Assembly: GCA_012064385.1 (NCBI GenBank) | Contig: QRDG01000395.1 | Coordinates: 1,074,996-1,138,995 of the forward strand | DNA: 64,000 bases | DNA from: Puccinellia tenuiflora | Taxonomy: Eukaryota; Streptophyta; Magnoliopsida; Poales; Poaceae | Direction of reading: 5' to 3' | Part shown: positions 10,281-20,393 of the stretch, in pieces | Position numbering within the stretch: position 1 is the first letter of the stretch | Layout: the number at the start of each line of letters is the position of its first letter | Notes under the pieces: model-generated | Database searches by the model: none | What the model was told of the DNA's origin: nothing | The model's input: only the letters and a program-made list of their open reading frames with translations | Translations under genes and position numbers: made by a program

Positions 10281-11755
10281 CATTGCCTCCTTGGCCATCT
10301 TCATCAGTTTTCCCGCGTTTTTACGGTACTCCTCCTTCATCTCTCCGTCCATTACCTTACTGATGCACTCCTCCACCTCCTCCCTGCTCACCAAGCCCTT
10401 TTCATTGCCGTGCATCCGCATGCCGATCCCCCATGCGATTTCCACATATTTGCATTGGTTGGCTGGTCCGCTGACCGTGGCATTGCCACCATTGGCACAC
10501 CGGCAACAATTGCTCCGAGGTCGAATTCCATCCTCAATGTGTCAAGAAACAACATGCACTCAGAAGGGTTGTATAATCATTGCCAAGAATTCCCACAAAT
10601 TCTATTACAGAAACTATACATATATAATCACTTCATATAATCAATTGCATACCTATGTCCTCATGTGCGAGGACTTCGAGCGGGGGTCCGGGGGACACCA
10701 AGGCACGATCAATCCCTTCTCCTTGCACCTGTCACCTAGTTCTTCAGATATCTTTTCTCCCTCGTTGGACCTGACGACCCACAGAAATGGCTTGCCGGAA
10801 TCGCAGAGCCCATTTCCAAGCTCGTCAAGCTCGGCGGCGTCCAGGCTGTAGGCCAAAATAACTGATCCAGGTTGCTGCTGGTCCAGCCATGCCATGCACG
10901 GCGGCGCGGTGCTGCTGGAAAAGTTCATGCCGTAGGCCTTGTTCAGCGGCAGGCGGCCGTCGTCGAGGAAGAAGGACGGCAGCAACGGGCCGACCGTCTT
11001 CTCGCGCCACCTCGACTCCATGTACTCCGCTTCCTGCCGAGTTTGCAGATCATATCAGTATGCACATCTCTCAATTTTAGGTGCAGTTGAACTCACTACA
11101 TGTTGCCAATGGAGGCAGCAGCATCCAAAACGAAAACATAGCACTGACCTGTGGCTCGAGGTCCCGGAAGGAATTGACGAGCACGTCGTCTGCTCCTTCG
11201 AGGCCCTCGAACTGGCGGATCGACACGTTGAGGTACTTGGGGTACAGCTCTGGGAGAGACCACGAACGGCGACAGGTCCTCCGGCCCAAGATCCACACTC
11301 ACGGCGCCCCGGCGAAGCATCGCGCTCCCGTCGGCCATAGGCAGCGGCGCGCGTCCCGGCCATGCCTCCCCGTAGATCAGGTCCACGGCGCCGACTGCGA
11401 CATGAACGCGGTGGCCGGAACGCCGGCGTCGCGCCCACGACATGTGCGGGTCGTAGACCATCACGGACGGGGTTCTCTCGGCCCGCGTCTCGGCAGCGAT
11501 GACCTGCGCTAGCGTCTTGGACCCGACGGCCTCAGCCTTGCGACAGTACTCGACGAGGCCATGCCGCATTGCCGCTGACGTCGAAGCCGTCGGAGATGGC
11601 CGCCACGCGGAAGGGGTCGCTGGGGCTCGGGCTGGTGGAGAGCACGTAGCGGGTGAGGACGAGGGTCGGGCGGAGGCCATGGTAGGTGAGTTGGAGCATC
11701 AGGTTGGTGTGGCCCTACGCCGGCGGAGGCACCAGGAGGACGCGAGCGCCGCCAT
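10251..11755 (-). pseudogene. UDP-glycosyltransferase pseudogene (UGT74-like)
   Basis: Plant family-1 glycosyltransferases move a sugar from a UDP-sugar to small molecules in the cytosol. Fragments in order on the minus strand are: N-terminal GHTNLMLQLTYHGLRPT (about 11715), ELYPKYLNVSIRQFEGLEG (about 11230), an apparent intron, then WREKTVGPLLPSFFLDDG, SGKPFLWVVRSNEGEKI and KEKGLIVPWCP (10690-11010), the PSPG sugar-donor box (FLTH-stop-GWNST, about 10520-10545), DQPTNAKYVE and KEEYRKNAGKLMKMAKEAM (10281-10440). Lesions include a nonsense codon just before the catalytic-His motif (11715-11717), a frameshift near 11741, frameshifts around 11400 and in the WCPQ region (about 10685), a TGA in place of the PSPG cysteine (10534-10536), frameshifts after GWNSTSE, and loss of the C-terminal tail. 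UGT74 is the closest type by memory of motifs; the exact subfamily is uncertain. Confidence 0.85.
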
Positions 11756-11758
11756 GTC

Positions 11759-11926
11759 CAGTGGGGGAGACAGGGGACCAGCAGGGGACGCCAGAACATG
11801 CAGAATTTTTTTACTTGGCAAAAACCCCTCTAAATCTTGTGCTTTGCTGTTTCGGCCCTCACAACAATTAGCATAGGCATAAATTTTGCATCGGCCCCCC
11901 TAAAAGATTTCCTGCCTCCGCCCCTG
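11759..11926. mobile_element. hAT-type MITE at the UGT start codon
   Basis: The 168-bp element starts cagtgggggagacagg and ends cctgcctccgcccctg. It is flanked by the 8-bp target duplication gccatgtc at 11751-11758 and 11927-11934. The 8-bp duplication and CAG...CTG ends fit hAT. The duplicated octamer contains the complement of the UGT start codon, so an ATG remains on both sides. There is no coding capacity. Confidence 0.85.
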
Positions 11927-11934
11927 GCCATGTC

Positions 11935-12102
11935 TCCGCTCATCACCGGAGGCGGAGGATGTGGACCGGACGTTCCCTGGCTCCATGTCTCTGCTTTGCC
12001 TGGCCTCCAGAGTGCAGTGTGATTCTAACAATGTTTTGTTTGCTCTGCTTTGCGTAGCTTCCATGAAGAAGCAGGGATAGCAGAGCAGGTCCACTATACT
12101 AC
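11935..12102. other. Former 5' flank of the UGT pseudogene
   Basis: This sequence preceded the UGT start before MITE insertion. It runs into the Stowaway at 12105. No clear TATA box is visible. Confidence 0.35.
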
Positions 12103-12289
12103 TACTCACTCCATTTCTAAATGTAAGATGTTTAGATGTTTCACATGTTATCTAGATGTAGTGGCGGAGCCACCAGGGGTCGAGCATGGTCGATTGACCC
12201 GGCTCAATTTTTGCCAAAAAAAATATAGATATAGTAGTCAGCCGAATCGGTACACAGACGTGAAAAAAAAAGTGGCAAACCTACCCAAT

Positions 12290-12740
12290 CCTCCGCCCCA
12301 GCACTGCTCCGCCTGCCCGCGACACAGCTTCCTCCGCCGGCCGCCGCCACGCGCCCACGCCCGTCCACGGCCCCGTCCGTCCACGGCCCCGCAGCAACTC
12401 GCCCGTCCGCGCCCGGCCACGCCCCGCCGGCCGCAACAGCTCGCCCGCGCCCAAGAGCAGATCGCCCACGCCCGCGGCCGGCCACGCCCGTCCGCTCCCG
12501 GCCACGCCCCGCCGGCCGTAGCAGCACGCCCCGCCGGCCGGCCACACCCCGCCCCCGCGCCTGGCCACGCCCCGCCGGCCGCAGCAGCTCGCTCGCGCCC
12601 GCGCCCAGGAGCAGATCGCCCACGCCCGCGGCCGCAGCTCGTCGCGCCCGCGACTTGCAGGCTTGCAGCCGGTTGCTCGCCCGCGCGCGCGCCCACAGCT
12701 CGCCGCCTTGCCACAGCTCGCCGTCTGCCCGACAGCCGAG
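12290..12740 (+). repeat. GC-rich short-repeat block inside the hAT element
   Basis: About 450 bases consist of reiterated modules such as ccacgccccgccggcc and gagcagatcgcccacgcc, each seen several times with variations. Every frame is open and Pro/Ala/Arg-rich on both strands as a by-product. It lies just upstream of the transposase ATG at 12759 and is probably leader or promoter sequence, not coding. Confidence 0.75.
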
Positions 12741-12758
12741 GTCACGTTTTTGGTTTCG

Positions 12759-15375
12759 ATGGATTCCGACGAGGAGGCTGCCTGGCTTGAAGAAGAGAAG
12801 GCAATAGAAGAAGAGGAGGCTGCCCAGGCAGCACTATTGGTTGAACAAGAAGAGACAGCACGGAAGAAGGCACGCCTAGAGGTTGATTTTCCCCTTTATC
12901 TTCAATTTTGATGTCTATTTGTCTACTAATTAGCATGCAGTGTGTAATTAGCCACGCGGAAGAGGCTCATAGTTTATTTTTGTTTTAGGCAAATGTTCCG
13001 GAAATCTTTGATCTAGCTAATGTTGTTGCCGACCCTGGAGTTCGGAGACCAATTGGTGAATATGGTACCCCTGAAATTAGAGATAAAATGAGATGGGCAT
13101 ACTTGTCAAGAGGTCGTACTCGGTTGATTGGACATAATTTTCCCAAAAGAAAAATTGGTCCAGATTGGCGGTCATTTCTAGATGCATGGTATACCACCTA
13201 TGATTGGTTAGAGTATAGTGTGGAGAAGGATGCTGCATATTGTTTTCATTGTTTTCTTTTCAAGTCTTCAAGCTCACACTTTGGATATGATGCTTTCAGA
13301 AAGACGGGGTTTAGAAATTGGAAGAAAGTATCGGAAAATTTCAAGAATCATGTAGGTGGACCAAATAGCATTCACAACAATGCAAGAAATAGTTGTGAAG
13401 ATTTCGCAAATAAAAAGCAAAGTGTGGCATATGCTATTGTTTCTCATGATGAAAAATCACATATTGATTATGAGATTCGTTTGAGGGCTGTTGTGGGTGT
13501 TGTCAGATTTCTACTTGAACAAGGTCTAGCTTTTCGTGGGCATGACGAGTCTAGCACTTCCATGAACAAGGGAAATTTCCGTGAGATGTTGGATTGGTAT
13601 GGTGCAAGATGCAAGGATGTAGCTGATATGATAAATGAGAATGCTCCTGGCAATTGCCAATTGACATCTCGTGAAATCCAACTAGATATAACACGAGCAT
13701 GTGCAGAAGAGACTACACAAGTCATAATGAGTGAGCTTGGAAATGCCTCTTTCTCTCTACTCGTTGACGAGTCTCGTGATGTATCGGTTAAAAGCAAATG
13801 GCTGTGATCTTGAGGTTAGGCATTCGCTTACTTATTGTCCATGTCAAGATTAAGAGGACAAGGATATGATGGTGCCTCTAATATGCGTGGGGAGCTACAT
13901 GGTTTAAAAACATTGGTATTGGCTGACAACCCTCATGCTTTTTATGTGCATTGTTTTGCCCACCAACTTCAATTGGTGGTTGTGGCGGTTGTGAAAGGAC
14001 TTCTACCAATTGGTCACTTCTTTGGTCACTTGAACAAGATTGTTAGTATGGTTAGTTTTCTTGTACATAATTGCAAATGTGGGATTGTTGTGAAAGGACT
14101 AACCAATTGGTCACTTCTAATTTCTTGTAGGTGAGTGCCTCTTGTAGGAAGAAAGATGCATTGTTGCAATTGCAACATGACCGTTTGGTAGCACAGCTAG
14201 AGAGTGGGGAGATCTCATCGGGAAGAGGCCAAAATCAAGAGACAAGTTTAGCAAGACCAGGTGATACTCGTTGGGGGTCACACCATAGAACTCTCATTCG
14301 GATTCAAACAATGTGGGATTCAATCGTTGAGGTGCTTGAAAGTGTTTCTCATGATGGGACAGATGCCGAGGAGAAAGGTTTGGCTTCAGGTTATATGATA
14401 TACATGGAAAGCTTTGAATTTGTTATTATCTTGCATTTGATGCTTCGAGTGCTTGGTTTAACAAATGCTTTGTCACAAGCATTGCAATCCAACATAGTGA
14501 GCGCTATGAATATGATTGTCTCAGTTAAAAGTCTATTGCAGAAATTGAGAGATGATGGATGGGAGCCTCTATTGCTTGCTGCTACTAACTTTTGTGTTAG
14601 AAGAAATATTATTGTACCTAATATGGATGATAACATTCCAGCTAGGGGTTATCCAAGGATCTCACGTAAGACGGTTACTTGCTATCATCATTACAAGGTA
14701 CAACTCTTTAATGAGGTGCTTGATAGAAACCTAGCTGAGATGAATCATAGATTTTCTGAAACTTCTACACGCTTGTTATTGTGCACTGCATGCCTTGATC
14801 CTAGAGACTCATTTAGCAGATTTGATAATGATAAGCTAGTTGAGCTTGCAACTATGTACTCTGTTGATTTCTCTCCACATGATCGTTGTCTGTTGGTTGA
14901 TGAACTGGAAATATATATTGATGTGATGAAGAGAAGTCCTGAATTCATAGCTTCTGACAGTCTAAGTGCTCTTGCTCTCAAGTTGGTTCAGAAGAGACAA
15001 CATTTGACATTTCCATTGGTCTATCGCCTTATTACACTTGCATTGACATTACCTGTGGCAACATCATCAGTTGAGAGAGTTTTCTCGGCCATGAATATTA
15101 TAAAGTCAGATCTTCGAAACAAGATATGGGATGATTGGCTCAATGATTTGATGATTTGCTATGTTGAGAAAGAGATATTTGCAAAAGTTGATGACAAGAA
15201 GATTATGCTACGTTTCATTCGTACAGTAATCGTAAAGGTCATCTTCCTCAAGGATTTCATCTTGCCAACATGGATTCAACTTAATGGTATGGTACTATCT
15301 TCTTATCAAAATGTAGCTTTATGTAGTTTTCTTGTTCTTTGTAGTCAGTTTGTATTTGTGCTTTATGCAATATGA
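12759..15375 (+). pseudogene. hAT transposase (TTF zinc finger, DUF4371, C-terminal dimerisation)
   Basis: Proposed exons: 12759-12881 (acidic, MDSDEEAAWLEEEKAIE), an intron 12882-12988 with GT...AG ends, then 12989 onward. The second exon shows the TTF-type zinc finger (DAAYCFHCFLF) and the DUF4371 region ending in LVDESRDVSV (an expected catalytic D). After 13790 one base is lost, and a stretch of about 60-65 residues expected before LSMSRLRGQGYDGASNM (second D region, about 13830-13880) is deleted. A third intron-like gap, 14051-14130 (GT...AG), joins NKIVSM to VSASCRKKDALL in frame. The last exon carries PGDTRWGSHHRTL and the dimerisation block LPVATSSVERVFSAMNIIK (about 15050). The deletion and frameshift should abolish activity. 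Confidence 0.88.
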
Positions 15376-15660
15376 AATTGTAGCACTAAATTTTGTGAGC
15401 TATAATATTGTGAGACTTCGACTTATTTACATTGTTCTTTCCGTACAATTGTGAATTACATGTGTCGTCCAAAAAAAAATTTGCCGGTGGCACACTTTTT
15501 ACTGTTCGCCCCCCCTCGTCCCAGTTCCTGGCTCCGCCACTGTCTAGATGAATACTAAAATGAGTGTATATACATATTAAAATGTGACCAGATACATTTA
15601 TATATATATGAATGTGGATAAAGTCTAAAACATCTTATATTTACAGACGGAGGGACTAGT

Positions 15661-15891
15661 CTTTATTTAGGACGATCGAGCTTGTGGATCACAAGGCGGA
15701 TGCTGTGTTGAAGATGAAGTAGTCACGTCCGTCCGTCCGTCTATGTACACTTGCGGGTCACAATTTTGTGCACAACGTGGCGCTGGTCCCGCCTGCTGGT
15801 GTTTTCTGCGGTGCCTGGTTGACACGATCGAGTTCGTTTGGTTTTTTCTTCAGAGAGAGATATATACGTATATACGGAGTTGTAGTGTAAT
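15661..15891. other. Host DNA upstream of retroposon B
   Basis: There is no coding signal. A TATA-like stretch, tatatacgtatatac, lies at 15861-15875, about 35 bases before the target duplication. It could be a promoter element for the gene that follows 16849, now displaced by the retroposon. Confidence 0.3.
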
Positions 15892-15910
15892 AACTCCAGA
15901 ATCGGCGGTC

Positions 15911-16829
15911 TCTTTATCCCTCTCTCGCGTCCCTATCTCCTTCTACAGTAAAGAGGAGAGGCGAACCGAGGGCGACCGGCTTTTCCGCCTGGGATTCCGC
16001 CACCCTCCTCTTCTCTCCGGTGGCCGCACGCCGTCGGGAAGGGGAGGGGGGTTGAATCTCCGGCCGGATCCGTGTACAGTTAGCTAGGTAGCTAGTCTGT
16101 TTAGTTTGCGGGGCGGAGATCGGTCCATGCCGTCGACGCCGTCGCTTGTAGTTTGCTTCGGATCTTCGGCTCGGCGTTGCTCTGCGGCGTCGGCGTGGAG
16201 ATGCGAGGCCAAGGTGTCTAGACGGGGTCGTCGATGCGACGGCGCCCCCGTTATGGACTTTTGTTTCTCCCCCTTGGTCGCATCTGGCCGGCGTTTTCTC
16301 CGGCGTCGGCGGGAAGGAGGGAGAGGGTGTGCAGGAGCTGCGTTCGCCAGTCCGTTTTGGCTGGCGGTGATCTGGAGGACGGCGGCATCCGTGCTGGTGT
16401 GCTGGTCCGTGGATGGCGGATCCGGCTCTGCTTCTCGCCGGCGGCGACGGGAGAGGCCGGATCTGGAGGTTGAAGATCGGCTTGGGGAAGACCCCCACAC
16501 CGCATGCCACAGTGATAGGTGGGTACCTCGCGTGCTCCTTATCGGTGTCTTTAAAGCCTCACGGCGATGGAGCTCCTTCAACCTTGGGCTCGTTGGTTGC
16601 TGCTCCTTCCTCTTGCGGCGTCTCGGCGTCGGAGATGATGGTCGGCTTCGTTCCGGTGGAGCAGAGAGCTTCGAGGACGTCGTTGTAATTTCGATTTCTT
16701 TCGGGGTTCTTTCTGCAATTTGTACGGTGTTCCGGGTCCTTCTGGACAGTTCTGTTGGTGTGTACGTGTATTGTACTGTATTCTATCTTCTGATATAATA
16801 TATATACGTATGCTTTCAAAAAAAAAAAA
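15911..16829 (+). mobile_element. Short poly-A retroposon B
   Basis: The 919-bp segment ends in an A run (16818-16829) and is bounded by an exact 19-bp direct repeat, aactccagaatcggcggtc, at 15892-15910 and 16830-16848. The body is GC-rich with open frames on both strands (for example 16106-16798 plus) but no reverse transcriptase or other recognised domain. The 3' end is AT-rich (tataatatatatacgtatg), like LINE 3' ends. It is either a non-autonomous LINE relative or a processed copy of an unknown transcript. Confidence 0.8.
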
Positions 16830-16984
16830 AACTCCAGAATCGGCGGTCGACCTCACTTCCCCGAAGTGAAACGAAACAGTATCCACAGCTGGCCCTGTTG
16901 TTGCTTCTATTTACAAAGGAATGCCACCGCTCAGAAATAGGAGAAAGAAAAAAGAAAAAGAAGCAACGCATCGCATCGCTCGAC

Positions 16985-17256
16985 CCCATCTCGCTGCTCT
17001 GCCCCCAATCCAAAATCAACCAAGCTAGGGTTCCGTGCGCCTCCACCGCCGCCAGCGCCCGCCGCCGCTGAACCCGCCGCCGAAGACCGGCGGCCGCTGC
17101 TCCGACCCGTCTCCTCGTCCACCCGCCACCGACGGCCGCCGCCCCGACCCGCCCCTCGTCCACCTGCGGCCGACACCCGCGACCCACGCCGCCGTCCGCC
17201 GCCCGCAGACCGACCCCGTCTCCCCGACCTCCTCCCAGCCACAATTGCAGCCGCAG
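16985..17256 (+). other. Likely 5' exon (UTR) of the protease-like gene
   Basis: GC-rich, proline-rich in translation, and ending at ccgcag followed by a good donor gttggt at 17257. The following 1.7 kb is T-rich and intron-like up to the acceptor at 19028-19029. The 81-codon frame at 17035-17280 is open but low in complexity. I treat this as an untranslated or poorly conserved leader exon; the link to 19030 is inference. Confidence 0.4.
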
Positions 17257-17806
17257 GTTGGTTTTGCCCAAGATGCTTGACAGTACATGATTTTAATTTG
17301 CTTATGTTGATTTCAATTCCAGTGTAGCCGAAGATCCTTGACAGTAATGATGCTAATTTTCAGTTTATGCTCATTTGATTGCTAGTAACAAATGAATTAC
17401 AGTGTATACTTGAGTTGATGGTAGCAAATGCCCGGATTTTCAATGTAGTTCAATTGCAGTGTAGCAAATGCCCAGTTTTTCAGTGTAGTTCTATTGACCT
17501 GTACTCAATTACTGTGTACAAAATGCCCAGATTTTCATTGCTGGACCTGCTATTTGTTGAATCAAATGGATCTAGTTGCTGATTGTTGTTCAATGTTTGC
17601 TAGCAAAATGAGTTTCAGCCACAAATAAATATTATTCCTACTACTGATTGCTGATTGTTGTCCAATGGTATGCATCTAGAAAGACAAGCTGAAAAATGTG
17701 AAAGCAAATTGGGATGCGGTTGCTCACCATGTGCATCGAAGAAGTGAATAAAAATAATCGTCGGGTTCATGTTTTGAGTGCCAATGGTCAATTTGATAAC
17801 GAACAT

Positions 17807-18998
17807 GGAGCAACAAGTGCGAACGGAATCTCTTCCCCCCTCCTCTGCTACAGTTCACCGACTCCTCCCTGTGGGTGCAGGGACGATCCGAGGCCAATCT
17901 CGCCGGCATTGCCGGTCGAGTGAGGCGGAGGTGAGGCGCCGGCACTCCTTCTGTAGGATTTAGGAGTAGGGCTTGGCCGTGTGCCGGTAGTTGGCCTTGT
18001 GCCAGGAGATCGCCGCTGTGTTTTCCAGGCCAGATCTGGCGGTGGCTGGTATGCCTCGCTGTCGCCGTCCTTGTGGTGGTGATGGTGATGAGGTTTGCCA
18101 GCGTCTCCCTCAATAAGGCCTCTGTTGAGTGGTGCTCTGGTGGTTGGTGGTGTGCCGCTTCTCCTCGGCCGGCCATGGTGGCGAGGGTGGGGAGGTGCGT
18201 GCTTGGTTGCCCCAGGTTAGCTGCTCGCTGGGTTTCTCCCCTTTGGCGGCTTTGCACGGCGCTGAAGGGTCGTCCTGGTCTTCCTTTACCGAGCTCCTGA
18301 GGTGGGAGTGCGGTGAGCTTGGAGCCAGGTACGGGAACCCTAACAATAAGTGCAGGTGGTGTTCTCCCGTCTCGATCTGGAAGCTGCGTGTGGTTCTTTG
18401 CCTCCTGGCCGGCCGTGGTGGTGGGGGGGAGGTCAGAACTGTGTTGCTGCAACTGGGTTGGAGGCGGGAGCGTCGTCGTCGTCTCGCGGACAAGTTTCTT
18501 CGGCTCTGGTTCCTCTTGGCCGGCCATGGCGGCGAGGGAGAGGGGCAGAGTAAATACATCTCCGTTCGCAGGCGAGGCGCTGGGGAGCTTCTGGAGCTTC
18601 AGCTCCCCATGGCAGTTCTTCAGCGGCGGCTGTTCCTTGCCGCTGCTTCTCTTGGCCAGAGGACTGGCCCTGCCATGCCTGGCAGTTCTGACTGCCTGGG
18701 CTTTGTCAACCTCCACGGGAGGCCTTTCTTCAGCCACAACGCTCCCTCCCAAGCCGCTTCCCAGCAAAGTGGTGCCGTCCCCGGCTGGTGCAGCGGTGGT
18801 AGCGTCTGGTGGTTGCTCGCCGGCGTGCTCCTTGTACTCGATCACGTTTTTGAGTCTTCTTTTAGGGTGTTCTGTGCTTTTTTCTTGGGCCTGGTTGTAA
18901 TTTTACTTTTCTGTTTGGCCCTGTATGTAAATGTTCACCCGACGCCGTTGGAATGAAAGCTCCAGGCCCTTTGTGGCCTTTCTGTGCAAAAAAAAAAA
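17807..18998 (+). mobile_element. Short poly-A retroposon C, inside an intron
   Basis: The 1192-bp segment ends in an A run (18988-18998) and is flanked by an exact 12-bp direct repeat gataacgaacat at 17795-17806 and 18999-19010. The body is GC-rich, contains repeated ggccggccatgg modules, and has long open frames on both strands but no reverse transcriptase or recognised domain. It sits on the same strand as the surrounding gene, with its end only about 30 bases upstream of the splice acceptor at 19029. Confidence 0.8.
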
Positions 18999-19029
18999 GA
19001 TAACGAACATCATCTGTTCTTTATTTCAG

Positions 19030-19994
19030 ATGAATCCTGCTCCAGGCTCGAAAGAGCAGATGGTTGCTGCTGCTGCTGCCGCTGCTCTCGCTGCGAGTGG
19101 ACAGAGGTACCATTTGTCACTCCTCGAGTCTTTTCTCCCCCTGCTCCTTCTCTCTTGTACTGGTAGTAGTTAGTAATATTTAGTTCTTGCTGTCACAACA
19201 ATTTGTAGAGCCCAAAAGCTTACAGCTGACGATCTAGCGAGTCTTCGTGATCGTGTTCGCAAGTCGGTGGTTCTACGTTCCTGGTCCATTGCCGGGATTA
19301 ACACAACCACTCCGGCAACTATCATTGCATCATCACCAACGTTTTGCTACATACTGCTGCATAAGTTTACCGCAGATACTTGTGAGATAGTGTTCCCGAC
19401 GGATGGTGCACGATTCAACCTGAAAAAATGTGATTTCATGACTATTAATTCTGACTTGGCGGTAGCCAAAATTAATAAAGGATCGATGGTTCCTGTTCGG
19501 TTTACCGAAAGACCTGTCTCCTTTATGGACAGCGTATATCTCTATGCCAAGAAGGGACGAGGCTTGACACCTGGTTTCGTTGTGAAGTAAGTCACCTATT
19601 CTTTTACGTGTTCTCTTTATCCGCGTCCCTTTATCCCTGATGAATATCATTTGAACTAATAACTTGATTCAAATTAGTTCTACAGGTGAATCAAAGCAGA
19701 ACAATTTTCCGGGCAAGTTCCTCATTGATAATCCTCCTGAATCTGTGTCTGTGCTCGGAGGACCAGTGTTTGATGAGGCTGGAGAATTCTTGGGCATTGT
19801 AATTTCACATGAAACTACCTGTATTGCTATGGGTGCATCCAATATAAAAGAGATGCTTCGGCAAAATCTTCCAGCAGTGGTATTTATTCTATCGATGAAA
19901 CATTATTTTGCTCGGATTTGTCCATGACTGTAGCTCATTGGTTTTGATGATTTTACAGGCTCTTGGGGAGCTTACCAGCCTGAAAGTTCTCTAA
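19030..19994 (+). CDS. Small trypsin-fold-like protein, catalytic serine motif degenerate
   Basis: Four exons join without a frame break: 19030-19106, 19209-19586, 19678-19879 and 19959-19994, with GT-AG introns between, giving 230 residues and a TAA stop. The ATG directly follows the acceptor tttcag. The start MNPAPGSKEQMVAAAAAAAL is followed by DLASLRDRVRKSVVLRSWSI, the strand-rich middle, and VLGGPVFDEAGEFLGIVIS. That last block resembles the region around the active serine of HtrA/trypsin-like proteases (usually GNSGGP...G.V.GI), but the serine position reads VLGGP, so catalysis is unlikely. I infer a pseudo-protease of the kind found in small grass families. No His or Asp of a triad could be assigned. 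It may be a fragment of a longer ancestor. Confidence 0.6.
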
Positions 19995-20301
19995 TTGAAG
20001 AAGATGAACTGCGAGACTGCCGGGTACGTGTTGTTGCCATTGCTTTGCTGCTATCTAGGTTGTTTGCCTGTTTGTTTTAATTTTAGTGGATGCATCCCTG
20101 GACGAGTATGTCCTCTCTAGTAGATGCAGCCCTGGTCGTGTCCATGGTTGCGCTTTGTAAAAAAAGGGGAGCCTTATTTAGCTGCACTAAGGCTGGGTTA
20201 CGGTGGGTTTGCAGTTGTATTTATTGATTGCTGTAATTTCAGTAATATGTTGGGTTCCTAATCGGTTAGAGCACCGTCCCTGCTCAATGTAGTGTTTTGT
20301 A
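19995..20301 (+). other. 3' flank of the protease-like gene
   Basis: A possible further donor, gtacgtg, occurs at 20022, so the transcript may continue. No other gene is seen. Confidence 0.3.
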
Positions 20302-20393
20302 CTCCCTCCGATCGGTAATGGTTGTCTTGAGGTGCATTGCATTTTATACTAGCCTAGTACAACATCTGAGACAATTAATCCCGATCGGAGGTA
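20302..20393. mobile_element. Stowaway-like MITE, short
   Basis: An imperfect inverted pair, ctccctccgatcggtaat at the left and attaatcccgatcggagg at the right, lies between TA dinucleotides. At about 92 bp it is small. The ctccctccg terminus is the Stowaway consensus. Confidence 0.65.

Larger units (their letters stand above)
12159..15542 (+). mobile_element. hAT transposon with decayed transposase
   Basis: The 3384-bp element has terminal inverted repeats tagtggcggagcca and tggctccgccactg (13 of 14 pair) and an exact 8-bp target duplication tctagatg (12151-12158 and 15543-15550). It sits inside the Stowaway MITE, so it is the younger of the two. It encodes a TTF-zinc-finger hAT transposase on the plus strand with a frameshift and internal deletion. 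The GC-rich left subterminal region (12290-12740) resembles the 5' UTR of many grass genes. Confidence 0.93.
12105..15656. mobile_element. Stowaway (Tc1/mariner) MITE, split by a hAT element
   Basis: The left end ctcactccatttctaaatg and the right end acagacggagggac form the Stowaway terminal repeat, with tctaaaacatcttatattt inside the right end matching the left side inverted. Both ends abut TA (12103-12104 and 15657-15658), the Tc1/mariner target duplication. Without the nested hAT (12159-15550 including one copy of its duplication) it is about 160 bp, a normal size. Confidence 0.8.

Noticed and set aside
12204..12790. Long proline/arginine/glycine-rich frames on both strands
   Set aside because: They are by-products of the GC-rich repeat block inside the hAT element.
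17724..18845. 373-codon minus-strand frame as a host gene
   Set aside because: It crosses the left target duplication of retroposon C and shows only low-complexity Pro/Thr/Gln content.
16106..18956. Long open frames in retroposons B and C
   Set aside because: Frames are open on both strands because of GC content. No domain is recognised and each segment is bounded by an A tail and a duplication.
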